Shown in pieces: positions 6,796 through 12,327 of a stretch of 15,671 nt of DNA. The DNA comes from PRO6 sp049646625. GTDB taxonomy: Bacteria; Pseudomonadota; Alphaproteobacteria; Rhizobiales; Xanthobacteraceae. A program made the translations under genes and the position numbers. How positions within the stretch are numbered: the first letter of the stretch is position 1; every line of letters starts with the position of its first letter. Below the pieces are notes generated by a model. That model searched no databases. It was given only the letters and a program-made list of their open reading frames with translations, and had not been told where the DNA came from. Location of the stretch: the NCBI GenBank assembly GCA_049646625.1, contig JBARWE010000304.1:1-15671 (forward strand), in the 5' to 3' direction.

Positions 6796-8271
6796 TTAGT
6801 GACCACCAGCAGCCCCGGCAGGCGCCGCAGCCGTGGCGGCGGGCTCCCCGCCTCCTGCTGCACCTCCGCCAACAACCGCGGTCGATAGATCGACACTCGC
6901 GAGCCAGAAGTCTCTCTGCGCTTCGATAGCTGCGATGTTTGAGTTGATCCGCTGGCGCGCTTCGGCGAGCAGCGAGAAGACGTCAATCTGCATCGCGTTG
7001 TACCGAAGCAGCGTCTCATCCGAGATGATTTTCCGAAGCGGAACGATTTCGCGGCGATAATGCGCGGCGATATCGTATGTTGAGCGATAGGTTCGGTAGG
7101 CGTCGCGCGCCTCCGACCTGACGTTGACGGCTCGTTCGGTCAGGCGGTTGACGGCATGCATGTAGGAGCCTTCAGCCTGCCGGACGCGAGCCTCACCGAA
7201 GTCGAAGATCGGAATTTGAAATTCGATTTCGAACCCTTCGTCCCGGGTACGTTCTCCGGATTCGCGTTCTTTCGTCGTTTTCGAAGCGCCGGCGACGTCG
7301 AGCAGATTGATGAAGCGGGTCGCCTGTCCAAGACCGTAGGATTTTGCCAGGAGATTGACTTCGATGCGCGCGACCTGAAGATCGACACGACGTCGTATCG
7401 CCTCGATCTCGATGTCGGGCAACGCGCGTGGGTTTCGCGGAAGAGCCACGAGCGTATTGGGCAGCCTGAAGTTTGTTTCGGCACCCCACAGTCCAAGAAG
7501 TCTTGTCAATCGCTCCCGTTCGGTGGTCGCGCGTTGTCGCGCGATGGCAAGTTGCGCCGTCACTTCCGCGTAGAACACCTGATGGCGCGCTTGGTCGAGC
7601 TTGTTCATCGTCCCGGTTTCACCCAGCCGGCGTGCAAGCTGCGTCGCGGTTTCAGCTGCTGATTTAGCCTGCGTGAGAAATTCCGTAAGCTGGCGTTGGC
7701 TGACGGCGCGGTAGTAAGTCCGTCGCGCGTCGGCTGCCAGCCGAAGCGTGTCCTCGACGGCGCGGAGTTGGGCTTGGCTGAAGCGTTGCGACGCGATTTC
7801 AGTCCGAACCGGCAACGTCGCCAATGCAAGAATGCTGGCGACAATACGTTTCTCTATTTCGATCTCAGCCGCACCAGACAGACGTCCGATCGACACCGTC
7901 GGATTGGGAGGGAGACTTGCTTGCACGCGAGCCGCCTCGGCAATTCCGAGCTGGTTATACGCGGCCTGGAGACCACGGTTGTTCAGAAGCGCGATTTGAA
8001 CCGCCGTATCTGCGGTTAGGGAACGACCGAGAAGCCGTCGAACGCCTTCATGTGCTCGCTCAGCTTCGTCTGACGTGCGAATTGCGACCACGTCCTTGCG
8101 CAGTTCATTTCCCGCAATGTCGGCCACGACAGCCATGCCGCCATCAGGCGAGAATGTGATGCACCCAGACAAAAGCAGCGGTGCGCCGACCATGCAAAGC
8201 AGCCGGATGGGCGCGCGAAGCCGCAAGCGCTGCCGAGAAGTCAGCAGACCCGAAAGAATGTGTGATGACAT
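6796..8271 (-). CDS. TolC-family outer-membrane efflux lipoprotein
   Basis: This 491-aa protein has a lipoprotein signal with lipobox LLLSGC (C37), then the two OEP repeats of TolC/CusC proteins, rich in long Ala/Arg/Gln helices (roughly 80-270 and 285-465). The second half contains FEIEFQIPIFDFGEARVR, a typical OEP strand-helix transition. The tail is a Gly/Ala-rich low-complexity run. TolC-type proteins form trimeric exit ducts for tripartite pumps; the usual partners (CusB and CusA) are not in this window. Start 8271 has TGAGGGG just upstream, and that TGA is the stop of the preceding lipoprotein gene, so the two are tightly coupled. The multicopper oxidase starts 22 bp downstream. Confidence 0.9.
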   Translation of the reverse strand: MSSHILSGLLTSRQRLRLRAPIRLLCMVGAPLLLSGCITFSPDGGMAVVADIAGNELRKDVVAIRTSDEAERAHEGVRRLLGRSLTADTAVQIALLNNRGLQAAYNQLGIAEAARVQASLPPNPTVSIGRLSGAAEIEIEKRIVASILALATLPVRTEIASQRFSQAQLRAVEDTLRLAADARRTYYRAVSQRQLTEFLTQAKSAAETATQLARRLGETGTMNKLDQARHQVFYAEVTAQLAIARQRATTERERLTRLLGLWGAETNFRLPNTLVALPRNPRALPDIEIEAIRRRVDLQVARIEVNLLAKSYGLGQATRFINLLDVAGASKTTKERESGERTRDEGFEIEFQIPIFDFGEARVRQAEGSYMHAVNRLTERAVNVRSEARDAYRTYRSTYDIAAHYRREIVPLRKIISDETLLRYNAMQIDVFSLLAEARQRINSNIAAIEAQRDFWLASVDLSTAVVGGGAAGGGEPAATAAAPAGAAGGH

Positions 8272-8278
8272 CGGCCCC

Positions 8279-8563
8279 TCACTGCTTCGGGACCGGCGCC
8301 ACGCGCCTGTTCTGTTCAATCCACGACGATGGGGCGACCGGTCGCAAACTGACGTAGGGGCTGACGGTCGATGCGTATCCAACGCGTGGAACGGGAGCGC
8401 CCGGATCGGAGGGGTCGGCGCCGACGACAGGCGCGGCAGGCGCCAGTGAGCATGCGGCAAGACTCGCCCCAAGGGCAACGAATGTGACTGATCTCGCGAT
8501 GTGCAATGGCAATCGCGGAATCCGACACAAGGCGGTGCGACCCGCCCATGATTTCAGGGACAT
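8279..8563 (-). CDS. Small lipoprotein of the copper block
   Basis: This 94-aa protein has a basic N-terminus, a hydrophobic stretch and a lipobox LAAC (about residues 35-38), followed by a Pro/Ala/Val-rich linker ending in RRVAPVPKQ. No domain is recognised and there are no His, Met or Cys clusters for metal binding in the mature part. Start ATG 8563 (MSLKSWAG) is preferred; an upstream TTG at 8596 lies in a hairpin-forming region and is unlikely. Its stop overlaps the ribosome site of the TolC-like gene, which suggests the two are made together, perhaps as an accessory to the outer-membrane channel. That role is inference from position only. Confidence 0.7.
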   Translation of the reverse strand: MSLKSWAGRTALCRIPRLPLHIARSVTFVALGASLAACSLAPAAPVVGADPSDPGAPVPRVGYASTVSPYVSLRPVAPSSWIEQNRRVAPVPKQ

Positions 8564-8582
8564 GTGTATCGTCTCTCTACTG

Positions 8583-8620
8583 TCGTTGATGTTCAACGAG
8601 CGGCGGGCTGCCGCTCATTG
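8583..8620. repeat. Two overlapping, mutually exclusive hairpins
   Basis: On the minus-strand transcript, between the His/Cys-rich gene and the lipoprotein gene, the first hairpin pairs 8610-8620 with 8594-8604 (GAGCGGC/GCCGCTC core, 11 pairs counting one G-U, five-base loop). The second is the palindrome TCGTTGA-TGT-TCAACGA at 8583-8599. They share 8594-8599 and cannot form together. There is no U-run, so this is not a standard terminator; it could act on readthrough, mRNA processing or stability. Confidence 0.55.
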
Positions 8621-8623
8621 GCG

Positions 8624-9049
8624 TCACATCGACAGAGAGGCGATCGGAGGACGGTTGATACGGTCGGGTCCGCCTCCAGTGACATCATTCTCCAAAGCCG
8701 GGAATAATGCGGAGGCGTTAATCTGCGGGCCGAACAAGGGGGAGGCAGACGCTGACATCGCTGTCAGGCACAACACACCGCAGCAGCTGGCAGGCGCGCC
8801 ATCGCTGCTTTTGTCGCCGCTGGTCTGATCTTGAGCGGAATCGGCATGTGAGACAGCGGCACCTGCACCATCATGATGGTGCGCCGGAGCCTTGGCGGTG
8901 CCATGATGGTCATCGGTTAGGCAATGTGCTGCGGCCGGGCTGGTCGCAACGGCGAGCGCCAAGGACGGCGCTATGGTGCAGACGCCAAATAGAATGGCGA
9001 GCACCAACGCAGCCCTTATCCGGATCACCCTCGTGACTAGACGCAGCAT
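8624..9049 (-). CDS. Exported His/Cys-rich protein, putative metal binder
   Basis: This 141-aa protein begins with a hydrophobic signal or anchor (about residues 10-35), then a His-rich stretch (HC at 42-43, HH at 48-49, HHH at 57-59, H68) and a cysteine cluster CCGVLC at 89-94. The tail NRPPIASLSM resembles small alphaproteobacterial proteins I recall encoded at the head of copper operons; no function is established for them that I know. The His and Cys content suggests periplasmic copper binding or sensing, which is inference. GAGGT lies about 14 bases before the ATG, and the 9-mer CGAGGTAAG there is identical to one before the next upstream gene. It is separated from the lipoprotein gene by a hairpin region. 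Confidence 0.72.
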   Translation of the reverse strand: MLRLVTRVIRIRAALVLAILFGVCTIAPSLALAVATSPAAAHCLTDDHHGTAKAPAHHHDGAGAAVSHADSAQDQTSGDKSSDGAPASCCGVLCLTAMSASASPLFGPQINASALFPALENDVTGGGPDRINRPPIASLSM

Positions 9050-9100
9050 GCAGACTATCGCTTACCTCGGCCGCGGGATGTTTATCGGCCAACTCTAACG

Positions 9101-9153
9101 TACCGCATCGGGGCGGTCCCAGCAAGCGAGGCGAGAGCCTCCGGGATGCGGTA
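9101..9153. repeat. Intergenic three-way-junction-like inverted repeat
   Basis: The outer arms TACCGCATC (9101-9109) and GATGCGGTA (9145-9153) are perfectly complementary over nine bases. Inside lie GGG-CGGT-CCC (9111-9120) and GAGGC-GAGA-GCCTC (9128-9141); on the plus strand the latter has a GNRA-type tetraloop. The element sits in the 201-base gap between the two small exported genes. It might be a terminator or leader element for the minus-strand genes, or part of a small RNA. No T-run follows on either strand. Confidence 0.5.
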
Positions 9154-9250
9154 GTATGGGCTTTGGGGGATTCCGGCGTGGATGTGGTTCTGACATCACA
9201 GGAAGAATGTGGCGTCAACGAAGTCAGATTCTGGCGTGTCGGCCCGTTTG

Positions 9251-9553
9251 TCAGGGCCGGTGACGCGCATCATCGTCGTTGAAAGCACCAGGGGCGAAGA
9301 CATCGGCTGGAGTGCGGCGCGCCATGCCGCTATCGGACTGTGCACGCGATTTTCGCAGCCCTGGCTGATTCCCGGGGAACGTCTCTCGCTGGACGCTCAT
9401 GAAGTCGCGATGCTCGCGTTGTTCGGGAGTGAGGTAAGGAGTCTGCGCTTCCGGAACGGGCCAGCCGCTTGGCTGAAGAGGATGTGCCGCATAGGCGACC
9501 GTTGTGGCGGAAAAGGTTGCGGCAAGTGCGGTCGCAGCGATGATAGATTTCAT
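9251..9553 (-). CDS. Small secreted protein, likely SigF-regulon member
   Basis: This 100-aa protein has a clear Sec signal (MKSIIAATALAATFSATTVA, cleavage near AYA-A23) and a short hydrophilic mature part containing PSGWPVPEAQTPYLTPEQRE. There are no Cys residues, so it is not a cysteine-based copper buffer, and I recognise no family. The ATG has AAGGA about nine bases upstream and the 9-mer CGAGGTAAG at 9564-9572. A GTAACC-N16-CGAC promoter at 9611-9636 points at it, identical in layout to the one before the sigma-factor gene. It is therefore the most direct candidate target of the ECF sigma factor and probably the first gene of the copper transcript. Confidence 0.72.
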   Translation of the reverse strand: MKSIIAATALAATFSATTVAYAAHPLQPSGWPVPEAQTPYLTPEQREHRDFMSVQRETFPGNQPGLRKSRAQSDSGMARRTPADVFAPGAFNDDDARHRP

Positions 9554-9563
9554 TGGGATTATC

Positions 9564-9572
9564 CTTACCTCG
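9564..9572 (-). promoter_or_regulatory. Leader/ribosome-site motif shared by two genes
   Basis: CGAGGTAAG occurs here, 10 bases before the ATG at 9553, and again at 9061-9069, 11 bases before the ATG at 9049. The following bases are also alike (GATAATC here, CGATAGTC there). GAGGT is a plausible Shine-Dalgarno, though the spacing is long; the wider identity could reflect duplication of the leader or a shared regulatory element. Confidence 0.45.
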
Positions 9573-9610
9573 TTCCAACTCAGGAAGCCGGACGGCTTCT
9601 AACTCGTTAT

Positions 9611-9636
9611 GTCGCGAGGTTGGCCTGCGCGGTTAC
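9611..9636 (-). promoter_or_regulatory. Predicted ECF (SigF-type) promoter for the small secreted gene
   Basis: On the minus strand GTAACC (9636-9631) is followed by exactly 16 bases and CGAC (9614-9611). This matches the SigF-type consensus I recall from Caulobacter, GTAACC-N16-CGAA, except the last base. Transcription would start about 50 bases before the ATG at 9553, leaving room for the ribosome site. Confidence 0.7.
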
Positions 9637-9684
9637 GAGACAATGCGCAGTCCGAAAGAATTTTCGTCGAGACAGTCATTCGAT

Positions 9685-9710
9685 GTAACCGGCGAGCTCA
9701 TCTGTCCGAC
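9685..9710 (+). promoter_or_regulatory. Predicted autoregulatory ECF (SigF-type) promoter
   Basis: GTAACC (9685-9690), 16 bases, then CGAC (9707-9710), the same hexamer, spacing and -10 as the divergent promoter. It precedes the sigma gene start at GTG 9729, with GGAAG at 9716-9720 as ribosome site. The leader would be very short (about 12 bases), which is the one awkward point. Confidence 0.6.
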
Positions 9711-9728
9711 TTAGTGGAAGATTTTCCC

Positions 9729-10307
9729 GTGACTTCTCTTTGCGGCAGCGAAATTGTGCGAAGTTCCAAGGAAGCCCATCTCAAGCAATTGTTCGTGAGC
9801 GGCCTCGACGGCGACCGCTTGGCATATCGGGCTTTTCTTCAGGATTTGACCGAGCTAATGCGTGGCTATGTGCGCCGCAAGCTCGGACGCGTTGGGTGTG
9901 GGGACGGCGACATCGAGGACATCGTTCAGGATGTGATGATCGCCATTCATGAGCGTCGGCACACGTATAGGCGCGAGGTCCCCGTAACAGCATGGGCTCA
10001 CGCAATCGCACGCTACAAGCTGATTGACTTCTTCCGTGCAACGACCACAGCGAGGCGGCACTTACCTTTAGAGGCTGCGGCGAATTGTATTGGCGATGAC
10101 GCCACGAGGATCGAGGTCGCATTCATCGTACGTCGGCTTTTGGCAACACTACCAGAACGCTTCCGCAAGCCGATCGAGCTCACGAGGCTTCACGGTCTAT
10201 CTGTTACTGAAGCGGCAAAAGCAACTGGGATGTCCGAGGCAGCCGTCAAAGTGAACATACATCGTGGAATTAAGTCGTTGTCCCGTCTTATTGGAGGGAG
10301 TCGATGA
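9729..10307 (+). CDS. sigF: ECF RNA polymerase sigma factor, SigF/EcfF type
   Basis: This 192-aa protein has sigma region 2 at about 28-103 (LAYRAFLQDL, then DIEDIVQDVMIAIHERRHTY and AWAHAIARYKLIDFFR) and sigma region 4 at about 134-187 (LPERFRKPIELTRLHGLSV, then AAVKVNIHRGIKSL). Start GTG 9729 is chosen over the longer frame from 9609 because GGAAG lies eight bases upstream and the earlier codons overlap two promoters. It overlaps nrsF by four bases (ATGA). This pairing with a DUF1109 anti-sigma is the hallmark of the SigF/NrsF systems that respond to heavy metals and oxidants in Caulobacter and rhizobia. Placed beside a copper block, it probably senses copper or related envelope stress. Confidence 0.9.
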   Translation: MTSLCGSEIVRSSKEAHLKQLFVSGLDGDRLAYRAFLQDLTELMRGYVRRKLGRVGCGDGDIEDIVQDVMIAIHERRHTYRREVPVTAWAHAIARYKLIDFFRATTTARRHLPLEAAANCIGDDATRIEVAFIVRRLLATLPERFRKPIELTRLHGLSVTEAAKATGMSEAAVKVNIHRGIKSLSRLIGGSR

Positions 10308-10954
10308 AAACCGAAGATCTCTTGGATCGCTTGAGCCTGAATGACTCGCGGCCTGAAAGATGGTCGCCGTCGATAACTTTGCCGCTTGCCGCGGCAACGG
10401 CGGGAGCGCTAGCGTTGATCCTTTCGGTTGCATTGTTGACGCCTCGTGTTGACCTGATAGCGGCATTGGGCGGAAAAGATCATGCGGTTCTGGTGAAGTT
10501 TGCGTTTGCCCTTAGTGTCGTGGCAGCGGCGTTTCCGATCGTTCGAAACCTGACCGCGCCCGGTCGAACAATCGGCCTCATGTCCCTCATTGTGCTACTC
10601 CCATTTGTGGTCGCCACATTGCTAGCTTTAAGGGAGCTGGTAGCGCTTCCGGCTGACGAGTTGCGGCGCTTGACGGCAGATTCGTCGTGGCTTTCTTGCC
10701 TTTGGCAGATCCCAGCACTCGGTTTTCCGGCATTTGTGATTCTTGCTTTGTGTGCGCGCCGCCTCGCTCCTACGAATTTGGCTCGCGCTGGCGCTTATAT
10801 CGGATTGATGGCTGGCGGCATCGGCGCGCTAGGCTACGCGCTTCATTGTCATGACGACTCTATTCTGTTTGTCGCCATCGCCTACACCCTCGCCATCGGT
10901 GAGATGTCGTTGTTCGGCTCTTTCCTGGGACCCCGCTTTCTTCGGTGGTCCTAG
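10304..10954 (+). CDS. nrsF: NrsF-like (DUF1109) membrane anti-sigma factor
   Basis: This 216-aa protein has six predicted membrane helices (about 24-45, 64-82, 90-110, 132-151, 161-180 and 185-206) after a short cytoplasmic N-terminus that should bind the sigma factor. Cysteines C132 (WLSCLW) and C182 (YALHCHDDS) match the conserved pair that, in Caulobacter NrsF, is needed for release of SigF; C150 is an extra. Its start overlaps the sigma stop as ATGA, so both are made together. It should hold the sigma factor inactive at the inner membrane until a periplasmic metal or oxidant signal changes the cysteines. The family's usual CPED after YALH is CHDD here, which places a His next to the sensing Cys. 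Confidence 0.88.
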   Translation: MKTEDLLDRLSLNDSRPERWSPSITLPLAAATAGALALILSVALLTPRVDLIAALGGKDHAVLVKFAFALSVVAAAFPIVRNLTAPGRTIGLMSLIVLLPFVVATLLALRELVALPADELRRLTADSSWLSCLWQIPALGFPAFVILALCARRLAPTNLARAGAYIGLMAGGIGALGYALHCHDDSILFVAIAYTLAIGEMSLFGSFLGPRFLRWS

Positions 10955-10959
10955 ATTTT
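10928..10959 (+). terminator. Possible Rho-independent terminator of sigF-nrsF
   Basis: GGACCCCG (10928-10935), a seven-base loop, then CGG-T-GGTCC (10943-10951) form an eight-pair stem with one bulged T, followed by TAGATTTT. It overlaps the last codons of nrsF. The T-run is short, so strength is uncertain. Confidence 0.4.
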
Positions 10960-11100
10960 GCGATGGCCTGGTCGTAGTTTTGCGCCCGATTTGCTTCGAT
11001 CAATCTGACAGAGGCGCAGGTCGCTTCCTTTAGGCATCGACATACGAATTCTTTCGCGACGTCCGCAGCTAAACCCAGCGAAGATGCCGCGCACCTTCTC
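10960..11100. other. Region without a confident gene; likely right island boundary
   Basis: Between nrsF and copG there is no convincing gene. On the minus strand one frame gives a protein-like stretch (AADVAKEFVCRCLKEA, then RLIEANRAQNYDQAIAKSR) without a usable start or its own stop before it runs antisense into nrsF. I do not recognise it; it may be a fragment. No inverted repeat or transposase was seen. Confidence 0.3.
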
Positions 11101-11523
11101 TTAGTTGGCTGAGGCTGAGGCGAGGTCTTCGCTGATCTCCTGTCGAAGCGTCGTGCCCTCGGCAAGGCGGCGGCCTAGCGCAGCGAGGAAACTGTCATAT
11201 CGATCCGCGGCTTTTGCTCTGGTGGCTGCCTGAGCCGCGTCGGGGAGTTGCGGCGTCGATGCAAGCCAAAAGTGGATGAAGACAGCGATTGTCTCGACGG
11301 CGATACCAACGTCGCGCTCCAAACGCTGTATGCGGCGATCGATTTTGTCGAGGCGCTTTGCGATCGCAGCTTCTTGCCGCTCATCGGAATCGGGCGACAA
11401 AAGCGACGCGATCGCGGCCTCCGCGATCAGCGAGCGGGACTGGTCCCGCCGCGCAGCATAGTCGGCAAGCGATCGCATCAGGTCCTGGTCCAAGTAAACA
11501 GAGAGACGGGCCTTTTTTTCCAT
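11101..11523 (-). CDS. CopG-family (ribbon-helix-helix) protein of the trb module
   Basis: This 140-aa protein has an N-terminal ribbon-helix-helix (ARLSVYLDQDLMRSLADYAA, about 5-24, then RRDQSRSLIAEAAIASLL) and a coiled-coil-like RLDKIDRRIQRLERDVG segment, followed by a hydrophobic helix and an Ala-rich tail. This is the CopG-type protein normally encoded between traG and trbB in conjugative plasmids and integrative elements. Start 11523 is chosen because the traG remnant stops one base earlier (TGACATG), the expected arrangement; the frame from 11541 overlaps traG. The gene looks intact although its partners on both sides are broken. It may repress transfer genes or its own transcript. Confidence 0.85.
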   Translation of the reverse strand: MEKKARLSVYLDQDLMRSLADYAARRDQSRSLIAEAAIASLLSPDSDERQEAAIAKRLDKIDRRIQRLERDVGIAVETIAVFIHFWLASTPQLPDAAQAATRAKAADRYDSFLAALGRRLAEGTTLRQEISEDLASASAN

Positions 11524-11524
11524 G

Positions 11525-11620
11525 TCAGAGCTCGATCCCATCCCTGGGATCCATTGAAGCTTGCCGCGCTATCTGCCTCATGTTGCGAGTGACCAAGCGA
11601 AGGCGGGCCATATCGTCGTC
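11525..11620 (-). pseudogene. traG: traG coupling-protein gene, 3' remnant
   Basis: Directly before copG a minus-strand frame ends in ARQASMDPRDGIEL and a TGA one base from the copG ATG. The ending, preceded by MARLRLVTRNMRQI, looks like the C-terminus of TraG/VirD4-type coupling proteins as I remember them. The position is also the one where traG should end. Upstream the frame becomes unconvincing and meets the relaxase stop at 11711, so only about 30 codons remain. The ATPase domain is absent. Confidence 0.5.
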
Positions 11621-11710
11621 GCTCCCCGCGCGCGTGCGGTGTCTCAGCCCTCGGCCAGGCTCCCCTTGGTGACTGAAGTTGTACTGGAGCCAGAAGCGGA
11701 TGTCACGGCA

Positions 11711-12034
11711 TCACAGCCCGAGGCCGCGCTGTCTGCCGAAACTCCAGTCTATGCCGCCGTCGGCGCGGGCGACGCCGGAGACATGCTTACCGAGATTGCG
11801 CTCCAGCGATGGCGACCAGGGCACGAGCTGGAAGCCGAGGCCGTCGTCGATCATGGCGAAGCGGCCGGACGCCAGCATGATGCGCTGGCGGTAGAGGCCG
11901 GTGACATATTCTCCGGTCGCCGACTTTTGGAATGGCATGCCGATCTCGGCCGTGAGCCTCTCGCCGATGGAATCGAGTTCTCGCCGTCGCAACGTCTCGA
12001 GGAGGTTGCGCGAGTAGATCAGACGCCGACACAT
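11711..12034 (-). pseudogene. Relaxase (DUF3363 type), 3' remnant
   Basis: The 107 codons match the C-terminal end of VirD2/TraI-like relaxases with a DUF3363 domain: RRLIYSRNLLETLRRREL, then YVTGLYRQRIMLASGRFAMI, DDGLGFQLVPWSPSLER and a final SGVARADGGIDWSFGRQRG. The natural stop seems retained, but homology begins abruptly at the first visible codons. The nicking domain that would cut oriT is absent. It lies in the same orientation as the traG remnant and copG, so relaxase, traG, copG and trbB once belonged to one transfer region in which most of the first two genes has been deleted. Confidence 0.65.
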
Positions 12035-12052
12035 GGGGCGAGGGCCAAGTCA

Positions 12053-12165
12053 GTGACAGGGACTCAACAGCGTGCGGGAAAATTGCTCCTCATTCTTGTG
12101 CTCGCTGCCGCGTGGGCCGGATTTCTAGTCGGCGTGTCGCTTCTTGTCACGCCCATCAAGTTCCG
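12053..12165 (+). pseudogene. 5' fragment of a membrane-protein gene
   Basis: From GTG 12053 the plus strand reads TGTQQRAGKLLLILVLAAAW followed by AGFLVGVSLLVTPIKFRAP, one good membrane helix. From recall it resembles the start of a conserved alphaproteobacterial membrane protein of unknown function. Sense is lost at about 12165, where the DUF1971 fragment arrives from the other strand. About 38 codons remain, so no function is expected. Confidence 0.45.
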
Positions 12166-12174
12166 GGCGCCGAG

Positions 12175-12312
12175 GCGACCTTCCAGAACATGGATCAACG
12201 CCCACGTCCCGCCCTTGGTGCTGCGTTGCTTTCGCAGCGCGGCCGGCAGCGTGTCCTGATTGAACTCTGGCGAGCGACTATAGGCTTCGACGTATGCAGG
12301 AAGAGCGGTCAT
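12175..12312 (-). pseudogene. DUF1971 (TehB/YeaR-like) gene, 5' fragment
   Basis: Forty-six codons from ATG 12312 read LPAYVEAYSRSPEFNQDTLP, then ALRKQRSTKGGTWALIHVLEGR, matching the start of DUF1971 cupin-like proteins (YeaR/TehB-associated, linked to nitrate or tellurite stress). After EGRL homology ends at the junction with the membrane-protein fragment. The ATG has GGGAG nine bases upstream and lies 15 bases after the stop of the 361-aa gene, so the 5' side is undisturbed while the 3' side is lost. Confidence 0.65.
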
Positions 12313-12327
12313 GCTTTCATACTCCCG

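Noticed and set aside
9209..9688. Plus-strand open frame of 159 codons across the small secreted gene
   Set aside because: It covers both divergent promoters and is antisense to a gene with a clear signal peptide and ribosome site.
9609..9728. Longer N-terminus for the sigma factor from ATG 9609
   Set aside because: Those 40 codons overlap both predicted promoters, have no sigma-factor similarity, and GTG 9729 has a well-placed GGAAG ribosome site.
10860..11165. Minus-strand open frame between copG and nrsF
   Set aside because: Part looks protein-like, but it has no credible start, overlaps copG and runs antisense into nrsF; recorded only as a possible fragment.
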